Positions 18,201 to 26,212 of a DNA stretch of 64,000 nucleotides are shown one piece after another. Source of the stretch: an uncultured Bacteroidales bacterium (lineage in GTDB: Bacteria; Bacteroidota; Bacteroidia; Bacteroidales; Bacteroidaceae); assembly GCA_902782245.1 (NCBI GenBank), contig CACZMI010000011.1, positions 1 to 64,000 on the forward strand, read 5' to 3'. The position numbers and the translations under genes were made by a program. The notes beneath the pieces are model-generated. The model was given only the letters and a program-made list of their open reading frames with translations. It was not told where the DNA came from and ran no database searches. Within the stretch, counting starts at the first letter, position 1. Each line of letters opens with the position of its first letter.

Positions 18201-18971
18201 CTGGTGCGTTACGGCACCAAGTACCAGACCGACAGGATGGAGTCACAGTTCTCACTGTTCGGAGATATGGGACATACTGACCTGATTGCAACACCTTCCA
18301 TTCCCGATGCTCCCGAATGGCCTCTGCTGGAGCGCCTCAACAAGGAGAAGGAGTTGGTGGGTATATACCTGTCGGCCCATCCGCTGGATGAGTTCAGGGT
18401 TATCCTGGAGAATGTGTGCAATGTGGGCGTAAGCCAATTGGAGGATAAGGCGAAACTGGTAAACAAAGAGTTGATTATGGGCGGTGTGGTAATCGGGGTG
18501 CGAAGCGGACATACCAAGAACGGCAAGCCTTACGGAGCGACCAGGATTGAGGATTTTACCGGACCGGGAGAGATTGTGCTTTTTGGTGAGCCCTGGCTCA
18601 AATGGTGTAATATGATGAGAGAAGGCAACTATCTGTTTATCAAGGCTATGTGCCAGCCATACAAGTACAATCCCGAGAGGATAGACATGGTTATAAACTC
18701 GATAGAACTGCTGCAGGACGTTAAGGATACCGCCATTACCTCCATGACCCTTTCCATGCCGGTGACAGAACTTGACAGAGAGTTTATAAGTGATCTGGAT
18801 ACGCTCACCGGAAAGGAGGGCAAGACAACCCTCAAGTTCATACTTACTGACCTTTCACAGCCAGATAACAAGATTTCACTTACATCGGGAACCAGAAAGA
18901 TAACGGTCACCCAGGATCTTATGGATTTTATAAAAAGTAAAGAGATAATTAATTATTCATTCAATCAATAA
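15258..18971 (+). CDS. dnaE: DNA polymerase III subunit alpha
   Basis: A 1237-aa replicative polymerase. An N-terminal PHP domain opens with HLHVHTQYSLLDG (about residues 5-18). The polymerase core has PGRGSAAGSAVAYCLG (about 420) and the catalytic PDIDVDFDDD (about 465-474), then the finger helices and NKSHATCYSWVAYQTAYLKA. A helix-hairpin-helix and an OB fold fill the C-terminal third, where it would bind the clamp and ssDNA. Length is usual for DnaE1 of this phylum. Followed after 9 nt by trxA. Confidence 0.97.
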   Translation: MQEFVHLHVHTQYSLLDGQTNIKKLVDKAIADGMRGVAVTDHGNMMGIKEFKNYCDKVNDKLKEEGKHFKPIIGCEVYVAPRRKEQRDSKELDGANYHLILLAKNEKGYHNLIKIVSRAWMDGFYSHPRTDKYDLEKYHEGIICCSACLGGEVPKLITAGKIDEAEQVVQWFHNLFGVDYYLELQRHKATVPNANHEAFPLQQNVNRHLIEMSRKFGIKMVCTNDVHFLDEDNADAHELLICLSTGRTPDDPNLMRYSKQEWFKTTQEMNTLFEDVPEALAGTVEILDKVEEYSINHPPIMPNFAIPVEFGTEDEYRQRLTEEDLFKEFTCNEHGETVMSKEDADKKIKKLGGYDKLYRIKLEADYLAELTFKGAKVRYGDPIPESVMEQLKFELHIMKTMGFPGYFLIVQDFINAARTELGVSVGPGRGSAAGSAVAYCLGITQIDPIKYDLLFERFLNPDRISLPDIDVDFDDDGRGRVLQWVTEKYGKEKVAHIITYGTMATKMAIKDVARVLEVPLDISNNLCKAIPDRLPDDANGKPRKMNLSNVLECVPEIQQAAASDDERLRNTIKFAKMLEGNVRGTGVHACGTIICRDDVTDWVPVSWATDKDTGDRLLVTQYEGSVIEDTGLIKMDFLGLKTLSIIKEAVENIKSSLGIDLNIDTIPIDDKKTFQLYCEGRTIGTFQFESPGMQKYLRELQPGVFEDLIAMNALYRPGPMDYIPDFIDRKLGRKPIEYDIPVMEKYLKDTYGITVYQEQVMLLSRLLANFTRGESDTLRKAMGKKLKDKLDHLKPKFIAGGQANGHDPKVLEKIWADWEKFASYAFNKSHATCYSWVAYQTAYLKANYPSQYMAAVLSRAGDITEVTKLMDECKAMGINVLGPDVNESVPRFGVNAKGDIRFGMASVKGVGENAVSAIVSERKANGPYKSIFDFVQRVNLSACNRKNIENLALAGAFDCFPEIRREQFLQPCGKNEVFSDVLVRYGTKYQTDRMESQFSLFGDMGHTDLIATPSIPDAPEWPLLERLNKEKELVGIYLSAHPLDEFRVILENVCNVGVSQLEDKAKLVNKELIMGGVVIGVRSGHTKNGKPYGATRIEDFTGPGEIVLFGEPWLKWCNMMREGNYLFIKAMCQPYKYNPERIDMVINSIELLQDVKDTAITSMTLSMPVTELDREFISDLDTLTGKEGKTTLKFILTDLSQPDNKISLTSGTRKITVTQDLMDFIKSKEIINYSFNQ

Positions 18972-18980
18972 ACAAGTATT

Positions 18981-19295
18981 ATGGAATTGGAGATTACCAG
19001 TCAGAATTTTGAAGAGATCACGCAACAGGGCAAACCCGTGTTGGTTGATTTCTGGGCTACATGGTGCGGACCCTGCAAGCGTTTGGGACCCATCATCGAG
19101 GAGATTGCAGCCGAATTTGACGGCAAGGCTATAGTAGGTAAGTGCGACATCGAGGAGAACGATGACCTGACCGAGAAGTTCGGAATCATGAACGTTCCTA
19201 CCGTTGTGTTCTTGAAGGATGGCAAGGAGGTGGACCGTGTTGTCGGCCTGGCCATGAAGAACGTTTATCAGGACAAACTTAACGCACTGCTCTGA
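18981..19295 (+). CDS. trxA: Thioredoxin
   Basis: A 104-aa cytoplasmic thioredoxin with active site W28-C29-G30-P31-C32, the cis-proline motif NVPTVVF and the C-terminal GL segment. No signal peptide, so it acts in the cytosol as a dithiol reductant. Lies between dnaE and a small acidic protein gene, 2 nt before the latter. Confidence 0.96.
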   Translation: MELEITSQNFEEITQQGKPVLVDFWATWCGPCKRLGPIIEEIAAEFDGKAIVGKCDIEENDDLTEKFGIMNVPTVVFLKDGKEVDRVVGLAMKNVYQDKLNALL

Positions 19296-19297
19296 TT

Positions 19298-19624
19298 ATG
19301 GCACAGGATGAGTTCCTTGAGGATGACCTTGACGATCAGAAGACCGTCGAGTACATCAAGAACACGCTGCCGCAGGATCTTAAGGACAAGTACACTGATG
19401 ACATCCTCTATTATATGCTGGATGTAATCAATGACTACTTTACCACAAGCGGTGTGCTGGACCAGGAGCCCGATGCCGACGGCTGCATAGACATAGACAA
19501 CGATGCGCTGGTGGCATATATCATCAAGGAGGCCAAGAAGGACAAGATTGGCTCCTTCCCGGCCGATGAGGTTATCCTGATAGTCGAAGCTGAGGCTGAC
19601 TATGTCGACTCATTAGGGGCCTGA
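19298..19624 (+). CDS. Small acidic conserved protein of unknown function
   Basis: A 108-aa strongly acidic protein with a D/E-rich N-terminus (DEFLEDDLDDQ), no signal peptide and a mostly helical pattern. It starts 2 nt after trxA, so it shares that transcript. I do not recognise the family. Its last codons and stop lie inside an inverted repeat shared with the convergent tsaE. Confidence 0.7.
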   Translation: MAQDEFLEDDLDDQKTVEYIKNTLPQDLKDKYTDDILYYMLDVINDYFTTSGVLDQEPDADGCIDIDNDALVAYIIKEAKKDKIGSFPADEVILIVEAEADYVDSLGA

Positions 19625-19691
19625 CCCCTTTTGCACGTGCAAAAGTCAGCTATTATCGCAAAGGAACCAAGTGCAAAAGGGGTCAGACCCC
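19616..19691. repeat. Inverted repeat carrying the stop codons of two convergent genes
   Basis: The 21-nt arms at 19616-19636 and 19671-19691 match at 20 of 21 positions. The left arm holds the TGA of the small acidic gene (19622-19624) and the right arm holds the TGA of tsaE (19683-19685), so both genes end in the same G-G-G-x-C-TGA-CCCC context. A nested TTTTGCAC/GTGCAAAA palindrome lies at 19629-19644. Likely a bidirectional terminator. Confidence 0.75.
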
Positions 19692-20096
19692 AATGGTTCT
19701 GGAACCATCACTGTTCTCGGTGATGGTTACTTTTTTTGCGTCCAACGGAAGGAGTTCCTCTACAAGTTCGGGCCACTCTATAAAGCACAGGGCGCCGCTG
19801 TAGAAATAGTCCTCATAACCCAGGTCATATACCTCCTCAAGTTTCTTGATGCGGTAAAAGTCAAAGTGGTATATTAGCTCTGCCGTGGTCTGAGAGCGGT
19901 ACTCGTTTATTATGGCGAATGTGGGGGAGTTTACCTCATCCTCAACGCCCAGCAGTTTGCAAAGGGCCTTTATGAATGTGGTCTTGCCGGCACCCATCTT
20001 GCCGTAGAATGCGAATACGGTATCATCGCCCATCTGGCCGATAAACTCGCGGGCGGCTTCCTCAATATGGTCAAGATCCTTTATGGTTATGGTCAT
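19683..20096 (-). CDS. tsaE: tRNA threonylcarbamoyladenosine biosynthesis ATPase TsaE
   Basis: A 137-aa P-loop ATPase needed for t6A37 formation with TsaB, TsaC and TsaD. Walker A GKMGAGKT is at residues 32-39, and the family segments [11 protein letters not shown] and HFDFYR follow. Its start overlaps the porX stop by 4 nt. The C-terminal codons run into the 19.6-kb inverted repeat. Confidence 0.94.
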   Translation of the reverse strand: MTITIKDLDHIEEAAREFIGQMGDDTVFAFYGKMGAGKTTFIKALCKLLGVEDEVNSPTFAIINEYRSQTTAELIYHFDFYRIKKLEEVYDLGYEDYFYSGALCFIEWPELVEELLPLDAKKVTITENSDGSRTIGV

Positions 20097-21658
20097 TTCT
20101 TTTTGGGATTAAGGGTTATGAAGGGTATTATCATCTCCTCAAGCGATACGCCTCCGTGCTGGAAGGTCTCCTTGTAGAATGATGCGTAGTTGTTAAAGTT
20201 GTTCTGATATACAAAATAGTCGGCCTCGGTACAGAATATGTACGATGTACTTACGTTGGGTGAGGGCAGGTGAGCCTTGAGCGGCTCGGTTATCTCATAG
20301 ACGTCCTTGGGGTTGAATCCAAGGTTCTTGCCCAACTTGTAACGCAGGTTGGTGTTGGTGGTGCGGTCGCCGGCTATCTTGACGGCATGGTTTACCATAA
20401 TGCTGCCGTGATCGGTGGTTATCATTACCTTGCGCCCCGTGGCAGCCATGGAGCGGAACAACTCGCGGACGCTGGAGTGGCGGAACCACGACAGTATCAG
20501 GCTGCGGTAGGCGGCCTCATCGTTGGCCAGTTCACGCATCATCCTGGAATCAGTCTTGGAGTGTGACAGTATATCTATGAAATTCACTACCACTACGTTC
20601 AGGTCATTCTGCAGCAGGTTGTTGAACTGACTCATGAGTTTGTCGGCCGATGCAGAGTCATTTACTTTGTTGTATGAGAATGTATCCTTGCGGCGGTAAC
20701 GCTCTATCTGGGTCCTTATAAGGGGTGACTCGTTCAGGTTCTTGCCCTCCTCGGAATCCTCATCCACCCAAAGGTCAGGGAACATACGGCTTATCTGTTC
20801 GGGCATGAGACCGGAGAATATGGCGTTACGGGCGTATTGGGTTGCAGTGGGCAGGATGCTATAGTAGAGCTGCTCATCAAAGGTAAAGAGCTCGGCCAAC
20901 TCCTGGCTCAGTATGCGCCACTGGTCATAGCGGAAATTATCCATCACTATCAGAAACGGTTTCTCTCCGTTGTCCAATGCGGGGAATATGTATTTCTTGA
21001 AAAGGTCCGGACTCATGACAGGGCTCTTGTCACGGTCTTTCATCCAGTCCATGTAGTTGCGCTTGATGAACTTGCAGAAAGCGGCGTTGGCCTCGGTCTT
21101 CTGCATCTTGAGCATATCGTGCATGGAGCTGTCAGCCTCCTTGAGTTCAAGTTCCCAGTAAACAAGTTGACGGTATACCTCTATCCAGTCATCAGCGGTA
21201 AAGGAGTCATTTATCTGCATGCTCAGACGACCGAAATTCTGCTGATAACTGCGGTCTGTCTCGGCGGTCACTATATCACGCTTGTGGATATTCTTTTTGA
21301 GTGACAGAAGTATCTGGTTGGGGTGGACGGGTTTGATCAGGTAATCGGCTATCTTGGAGCCTATAGCCTGGTCCATGATGTTCTCCTCCTCACTCTTGGT
21401 GACCATGACCACGGGGATGTTGGGATCGATCTCCTTAATATGCTGAAGGGTTTCCAGACCGCTCATACCCACCATGTGCTCGTCCAGAAGTACAAGGTCA
21501 TACTGGCGCTCGCGGCACATATCCAGCGCGTCGTGGCCGTTGGTTACGGTATCCACCTCGTATCCCTTGCTCTCAAGGAACATGATGTGTGCTCTGAGCA
21601 GGTCTATCTCATCATCTACCCAAAGAAGCGTCCCGTTCTTATTCTCCGTCTTGTCCAT
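20093..21658 (-). CDS. porX: PorX: response regulator with PglZ-type effector domain
   Basis: A 521-aa protein with an N-terminal receiver domain (acidic pair D15-D16, phosphoacceptor D59 in LVLLDEHM, conserved K in MVTKSEE) and a large C-terminal PglZ/alkaline-phosphatase-like domain ([13 protein letters not shown]). This architecture is PorX, which with histidine kinase PorY controls type IX secretion genes in Bacteroidota. I chose the ATG at 21658; the longer frame overlaps porW further. The porW 3' end overlaps its start by 20 nt, linking two T9SS genes. No kinase gene is in the window. Confidence 0.88.
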   Translation of the reverse strand: MDKTENKNGTLLWVDDEIDLLRAHIMFLESKGYEVDTVTNGHDALDMCRERQYDLVLLDEHMVGMSGLETLQHIKEIDPNIPVVMVTKSEEENIMDQAIGSKIADYLIKPVHPNQILLSLKKNIHKRDIVTAETDRSYQQNFGRLSMQINDSFTADDWIEVYRQLVYWELELKEADSSMHDMLKMQKTEANAAFCKFIKRNYMDWMKDRDKSPVMSPDLFKKYIFPALDNGEKPFLIVMDNFRYDQWRILSQELAELFTFDEQLYYSILPTATQYARNAIFSGLMPEQISRMFPDLWVDEDSEEGKNLNESPLIRTQIERYRRKDTFSYNKVNDSASADKLMSQFNNLLQNDLNVVVVNFIDILSHSKTDSRMMRELANDEAAYRSLILSWFRHSSVRELFRSMAATGRKVMITTDHGSIMVNHAVKIAGDRTTNTNLRYKLGKNLGFNPKDVYEITEPLKAHLPSPNVSTSYIFCTEADYFVYQNNFNNYASFYKETFQHGGVSLEEMIIPFITLNPKKK

Positions 21659-24473
21659 CGGCCTTACTGAGTTCTGTTTCCTGTTCTTTGTCTTCGCGGA
21701 TGTACTCCTCAAAGAGTGTGGCGCCGTCTATGTCAAACTCAGGGATATTGAGGAAGTGCTTACCGTAGAACTCCTGGTAATCATTGAAACTGTAATGCTT
21801 AAGAAGCGTTTCCAGATTACGGCGGGTTATAAGTACAGCCTTTATTCCGTTCAGTTTGGCTGCCATATCCGCATCGTCATACAGATTGCGGCTATAGACG
21901 TAAACCTCGTCAAAGTTAAGAAATTCTCCGACTATCATCATGCCTATACCCTGATCAGTTTCAAAACTGATGTCAAAGTTGCGCATCATGTAGTTGCTGA
22001 AATTGAATCTGGCCACCTCAAAGAGCAGTTGGTTCTGGTTGAGTTGGCCTTCGGGATAGGCCAGCACGAATATGAACGGTTCGTAACGCTCGGCACTGAA
22101 CTGCGGCACGCTGTCCGGGTTCTCATCGGCCGCGGAGCCGTTGCGGCGGTCCCAGATGGAACTGAAAGATGTGGATTGCAGAATCTTTCCGTTCTGGATG
22201 CCCTGTGCTATCAGACCGGCCAGCTCACTTATCTCGTTCTGCGGATAACGGGTCACTATCTCCTTGAGTTTGACAAGGAATGTATCGGTCTGGCCCTCCT
22301 GCAGGTCTATGGCTGCGTCCAGAAACATGAATTTGGCACGGTGCTGTCCTTTGGGATATCTGTTTGCCGATATACGGCTGTTGTTCCTTACCGTGTACTT
22401 GTCGCCTTCACGGAATGCGGCATAGGTTGCTACGTAGATTGAGTCCTCGCGGTGCTTGCCGTATCGGGCGTTGTCTATGTAGTCGGAGTCACATATCATG
22501 ACCGTGTAGTCACTCTCGGGGTATAGTCTCTGCATACGGTTGCGGCAACTGTCGGCCATATCGTTGCGGCCCCAGAGCGAGTACATCAGATAGAGGTTGT
22601 ACATGGCCTCGTCGGCCTCGTCGGATTGGGGGTAACCGTTTACTATGCGGGTGAGTGACGCCTCGGCGTCGGGGTATTCGGTCAGGCGGTCCTTGTATAT
22701 GATTCCCTGTTCCAGGAGCGCCTCTGATATGAGCATGTCGGATTTGTGCCTGTCTTCGTCGGAGTAGGGTATCTGCTGGATGTAATACTCACGTTTGTAG
22801 GGATCTGTCTCCTTCGGCACTGCGCCAAGGCTGTCCACGATAATGTCCGACAGGGTGTCGGGTTCCGCCTCCAGGGCGCCCGATGTGCCGGCATCGGCCA
22901 ACAGACCGGTTGCTGCGAACGTGGTTTTGTTGGACCTGCGCCAGTTGTCCTCAAGTTTGCGGTCTCCCCACTGGCGGCTGAACTCTTTCCTGCCGCGGGA
23001 TACAGCGTTGGGATTGTAGAAATACCATTGGCCGTCCGACTGGTCGGAATCATCAGTTATAGACAGCTCCGAAACGGCTCCCTTGCGTAAGTCTTCCTTC
23101 TCCTTCTGTCTGCGGCGCTCCTCCTCCTGACGCTCCTGTTCCCTGAGGTCATCTATCACTTTGTCTATGATGGTATAGAGTCTCTCTTCGGGAAGAGTGG
23201 AGAGCCACTGAAGACTATCCTGAAGGCGTATGGTGCCGGAGCATTCCACCAGGTCCTCCAGTACCTCTGAGCGCAGTTTCACGGTGGGATACTCCTTGTG
23301 CGTGGAGCCTATCATTCCCACTGCCTGAGAGTAGCAGCGTGATGCGTTGGGATAGTCTTTCATGTCCCAGTAGAGATTTGCCATGGTGAGCAGCAGTATG
23401 CCTTTCTCTGCCGATGCCTTATCGGTCTTGTCGGCACCCTCGTTGTAGAGTCTGAGCGCATTGACCGTATCCGAGCGCATTAGATAGATGTTGCCCATTG
23501 CGTAATAGATCTGGTCCAGGTCATCCTTGTTGTTGGGATCCCTCTCCATGCGTCTGAGTTTCTTCATGATCTTGCGCATGCTGCCGGAGTTTGCCATTGT
23601 CTCGGTCTGCTGAATGCGGGCATGGAACTCTATGTCATGGGGCGGACTCATCCGAATTACCTTTCCGAACATACGGTAGGCTTCGTCATTGCGGTCTGTC
23701 ACCTTGTATAGTTGTGCCAGGAGGTATCTCTCACGTATGCGCTGGATCTTGCTCACTCCCTTACGGCCGATGGCTTCTTCCAGTGGCGGTATACTCTCCT
23801 CAAACCGCTCCTGATTAAGCAGATGTGCTGCCAGGCGGGTCTGGTAATCCAGGTGGCGGGCTACGCCGGTTCTGGTCTCAGCGGAGCGTTGGAATAGTTC
23901 GTCGGCTTCATAGTACCAGCCCAACTCGGAGTAGCACTGGGCCGTCTTGTATTGTGCCTCGGCCACTATCTCAGGCTCATCATAATAGAGTTTGGCTATG
24001 TATGAGTAGGTGCTGGCGGCTTCTATGAAATCTCCTTTCTGACGTTGGGCATCGGCCATAAGGAACCAGGCATGCCACAGGAACGGGTTGTACTCATTCT
24101 TACTCTGGAACGCTTTGTCCGATTCGGTCGGGGTGCCTTTCTTTTTCTGGGGCTTGGCGGTGATGGAGTGGAGTTTGATACCTTTCTTTGCCTTGTCTAT
24201 TGCCGTGTTGAAGTCCGATGTGCCTACTGAATGCACTTTTTCATCACTGACCGGGTAGAGGTCAAGTATCTCCAGAAGATTGTCTTTCTTGGCTTTTTCC
24301 TGGGCCTCATAGCCTCTGCGGTATGCTTCGGAGCCATTGAAATAGACGTTGTATTTTGTTACCAGTGCCTGATATGAACGTGAGGCGGCTGTGTTGCGGG
24401 ATGTGGAACAGCCGGTCACCACTGCAATCAGCGGTAACAGCATTATGAAAACGGCTGTCCTGCTCCTTGTCAT
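21639..24473 (-). CDS. porW: PorW/SprE-like TPR lipoprotein of type IX secretion
   Basis: A 944-aa lipoprotein: signal peptide with lipidated Cys22 (VVTGCSTS), then long arrays of TPR-like helix pairs (about 30-420 and 590-780), split by a charged E/R/Q/K-rich low-complexity stretch (about 440-480). Order, size and the YNVYFNGSEAYRRG segment fit PorW/SprE, an outer-membrane-associated T9SS factor. I chose the ATG at 24473, which shares one base with the upstream stop; the ATG at 24488 is an alternative. Immediately upstream of porX. Confidence 0.85.
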   Translation of the reverse strand: MTRSRTAVFIMLLPLIAVVTGCSTSRNTAASRSYQALVTKYNVYFNGSEAYRRGYEAQEKAKKDNLLEILDLYPVSDEKVHSVGTSDFNTAIDKAKKGIKLHSITAKPQKKKGTPTESDKAFQSKNEYNPFLWHAWFLMADAQRQKGDFIEAASTYSYIAKLYYDEPEIVAEAQYKTAQCYSELGWYYEADELFQRSAETRTGVARHLDYQTRLAAHLLNQERFEESIPPLEEAIGRKGVSKIQRIRERYLLAQLYKVTDRNDEAYRMFGKVIRMSPPHDIEFHARIQQTETMANSGSMRKIMKKLRRMERDPNNKDDLDQIYYAMGNIYLMRSDTVNALRLYNEGADKTDKASAEKGILLLTMANLYWDMKDYPNASRCYSQAVGMIGSTHKEYPTVKLRSEVLEDLVECSGTIRLQDSLQWLSTLPEERLYTIIDKVIDDLREQERQEEERRRQKEKEDLRKGAVSELSITDDSDQSDGQWYFYNPNAVSRGRKEFSRQWGDRKLEDNWRRSNKTTFAATGLLADAGTSGALEAEPDTLSDIIVDSLGAVPKETDPYKREYYIQQIPYSDEDRHKSDMLISEALLEQGIIYKDRLTEYPDAEASLTRIVNGYPQSDEADEAMYNLYLMYSLWGRNDMADSCRNRMQRLYPESDYTVMICDSDYIDNARYGKHREDSIYVATYAAFREGDKYTVRNNSRISANRYPKGQHRAKFMFLDAAIDLQEGQTDTFLVKLKEIVTRYPQNEISELAGLIAQGIQNGKILQSTSFSSIWDRRNGSAADENPDSVPQFSAERYEPFIFVLAYPEGQLNQNQLLFEVARFNFSNYMMRNFDISFETDQGIGMMIVGEFLNFDEVYVYSRNLYDDADMAAKLNGIKAVLITRRNLETLLKHYSFNDYQEFYGKHFLNIPEFDIDGATLFEEYIREDKEQETELSKADGQDGE

Positions 24474-24477
24474 CTCA

Positions 24478-24879
24478 TTATACTTCATTCATCATGGAGT
24501 AACACTCCTCCTTGAGTTCATCGGGCAGTTCTATGTCACGGGCCTGGAGACATTCCATCCACTCCCGGACCTCGTCCTGCCGCATGGTGTAGAGCACATA
24601 TCGGAACTCCTCCACCTCCTGGTCTGTATACTGGTCCGGCTTGCGTCCTATGAACTGGTCCAATTCCTCATCGTCAAAATACTGTGCACTGCGTAACCGT
24701 GCCTCGGCAAGTTTCTGTTTCTCGCATACGGCGTGCTTGCCGCAGCACTCACCGGCCGGTATTTCCTGCCTGGGCTGCATGGCCTGTTCCTGAATAAGTC
24801 CACGCGTCCTGTTCCACCTGTCAAGACGATAAAGGATGATTAGCAGCACCAATACTACTGCGCAGATATAGTATATCAT
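24478..24879 (-). CDS. Small membrane-anchored protein with Cys cluster, unknown function
   Basis: A 133-aa protein with an N-terminal transmembrane helix (about 2-17), then a Cys-rich motif C-C-x5-C (ECCGKHAVCE, about 49-58) that could bind metal, and an acidic helical C-terminus. It is coupled to porW, whose start overlaps its stop by one base. I do not recognise the family. An envelope role connected with porW is inferred only from the operon. Confidence 0.65.
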   Translation of the reverse strand: MIYYICAVVLVLLIILYRLDRWNRTRGLIQEQAMQPRQEIPAGECCGKHAVCEKQKLAEARLRSAQYFDDEELDQFIGRKPDQYTDQEVEEFRYVLYTMRQDEVREWMECLQARDIELPDELKEECYSMMNEV

Positions 24880-24921
24880 ACTGTTATAACGAAATTCCTG
24901 ATGCTAAATTGCGAAAGTACA

Positions 24922-25021
24922 AAATCAAATTAAAAAACGAGGACGATTTCTCGTTCTCGTTTTTTCAAGTCGGGAAATCAAATTAAAAAACGAGGACGAT
25001 TTCTCGTTCTCGTTTTTTCAA
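24922..25021 (-). terminator. Tandemly duplicated intrinsic terminator of tRNA-Pro
   Basis: Two identical 47-nt copies (24922-24968 and 24975-25021) each fold, on the minus strand, into a hairpin of AAAAAACGAG.ACGA paired with TCGT.CTCGTTTTTT around GAAA. The copies are joined by GTCGGG, which also occurs at the tRNA-Pro 3' end (25025-25030), so the duplicated unit seems to include the last tRNA bases. Confidence 0.8.
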
Positions 25022-25025
25022 CCAG

Positions 25026-25101
25026 TCGGGGTGACTGGATTCGAACCAGCGACCACACGCCCCCCAGACGCGTACTCTAAACCGGGCTGAGCTACACCCC
25101 G
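25026..25101 (-). tRNA. tRNA-Pro (GGG)
   Basis: A complete 76-nt cloverleaf: acceptor CGGGGTG/CACCCCG, anticodon stem CGCGT/GCGTG (two G-T pairs) with loop CTGGGGG (anticodon GGG), T-arm GCTGG/CCAGT around TTCGAAT. Discriminator A, CCA not encoded. A TACCTTTG box lies upstream and duplicated terminators lie downstream. Confidence 0.95.
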
Positions 25102-25138
25102 CTGAGTTTGTCAGGCCTTACGGCTTTCAAAACCGGCG

Positions 25139-25146
25139 CAAAGGTA
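25139..25146 (-). promoter_or_regulatory. Bacteroidota promoter of tRNA-Pro
   Basis: TACCTTTG on the minus strand, 37 nt upstream of the tRNA 5' end. A TTG -33 element lies at 25168-25170, spacing 21 nt. Confidence 0.7.
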
Positions 25147-25184
25147 TTTCTTTTTTATGATATTATCCAACAAATCCCCAAAAA

Positions 25185-25685
25185 TTATTTTGAAGATTTC
25201 TTAATCTCTTTAATCTTGGCTTTTACCGGAGCCTTTCGGGCTGTGCTGTTTATAATGGCAGGAAGTAGCATGAAACTCTCCAGCGGCTTGGCCTCGGTGA
25301 ATCCCATGGGGACCGTATGACCGTTCTCATTGTATTCAAAACCGACAAAATATCTGGCATATGGGTTCAGACGGTCGGTGGGGAATACGGTAGTGATGGA
25401 GTATGTCCTGCCAGGTTTGATTTTGGCTTTCCTGGCAGCCAGGACCTGTACGCTGTGCTCGCGCTCCACAATCCTCAGATATATGGGGCCTGTATATACG
25501 CTGTCGCCTTCATTCACGACCTCAAATGTCACATAGCCCTCATCGCCTACATGCAGACCTTCCATTCCCAATATGGGATCGCTGCACATCTTGAGGTTTT
25601 TTCCGAACCGGGGGAAACTGACGAACTGGGCATCGGCCGTGACTGCTATCATTGCGGTCAGCAGAGCAAATAATATCTTTCTCAT
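25185..25685 (-). CDS. Secreted protein of unknown function
   Basis: A 166-aa protein with a signal peptide (MRKILFALLTAMIAVTADAQ) and a single beta-rich domain (about 40-140: VTFEVVNEGDSVYTGPIYLRIV...), resembling a CARDB/Ig-like fold. It ends in a lysine-rich tail. I chose the ATG at 25685, which starts the signal peptide and lies 27 nt after a -7 box. Monocistronic by its promoter and flanking tRNA. Function unknown. Confidence 0.65.
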   Translation of the reverse strand: MRKILFALLTAMIAVTADAQFVSFPRFGKNLKMCSDPILGMEGLHVGDEGYVTFEVVNEGDSVYTGPIYLRIVEREHSVQVLAARKAKIKPGRTYSITTVFPTDRLNPYARYFVGFEYNENGHTVPMGFTEAKPLESFMLLPAIINSTARKAPVKAKIKEIKKSSK

Positions 25686-25712
25686 AAGCTTAACAATCGG
25701 ATAGTTCAATAT

Positions 25713-25720
25713 CAAAGATA
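25713..25720 (-). promoter_or_regulatory. Bacteroidota promoter of the secreted-protein gene
   Basis: TATCTTTG on the minus strand with a TTG at 25741-25743, spacing 20 nt: a full-consensus promoter. Confidence 0.7.
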
Positions 25721-25759
25721 TTGCAAAGATTTGCAATTGTCAACAGGATGGAGGTTTTT

Positions 25760-26119
25760 TTAGCCTTCACGGCAGAAATCCAGCATTTCCAGGAACAGTT
25801 GTGCGGTCACGGTACGGTTGCACAGAGTCCCGTCGGGTCCGGGGAGTAGGGCGTTTGTATGTTCCTGACCTCCAAGGCATTCAGCCTTAAGCATATCATA
25901 CCATTTGCAGTCAAGCAACACCGGACCGAACCGTTCGCGTACCGAATACTGGATACTCCTGAGTTCCGATGACTTGAGACCGCACAGGGCGAATCCCAGA
26001 TATGATGCGCCTACAGTGCCCCACGCCTCATCGGCTCCGTCACTGTAAGAAAGACCGTGCTCAGATGCCGCCATACTGAATGCGCGTCCAAGTACCGATG
26101 CAAACTCCGTTTTGTCCAT
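25760..26119 (-). CDS. Small soluble protein of unknown function, possibly leaderless
   Basis: A 119-aa protein with no signal peptide and no recognised motif; it contains four cysteines. The ATG at 26119 lies only 6 nt after TATTTTTG, the -7 box, so its transcript would begin at or near the start codon. Divergent from the outer-membrane barrel gene. If the promoter call is wrong, the start could lie further upstream. Confidence 0.5.
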   Translation of the reverse strand: MDKTEFASVLGRAFSMAASEHGLSYSDGADEAWGTVGASYLGFALCGLKSSELRSIQYSVRERFGPVLLDCKWYDMLKAECLGGQEHTNALLPGPDGTLCNRTVTAQLFLEMLDFCREG

Positions 26120-26125
26120 CGATTG

Positions 26126-26133
26126 CAAAAATA
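26126..26133 (-). promoter_or_regulatory. -7 box 6 nt before a start codon
   Basis: TATTTTTG followed by CAATCG and then the ATG at 26119. Bacteroidota transcripts usually start a few bases after this box, so the mRNA would be leaderless. Confidence 0.5.
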
Positions 26134-26212
26134 ATATAAATGAGGTGAGTATGTGCCTTTCCGGATTAAACCATTTTCCAACTCCCACGTCAAAAGCATA
26201 CATTCAGCGCTT

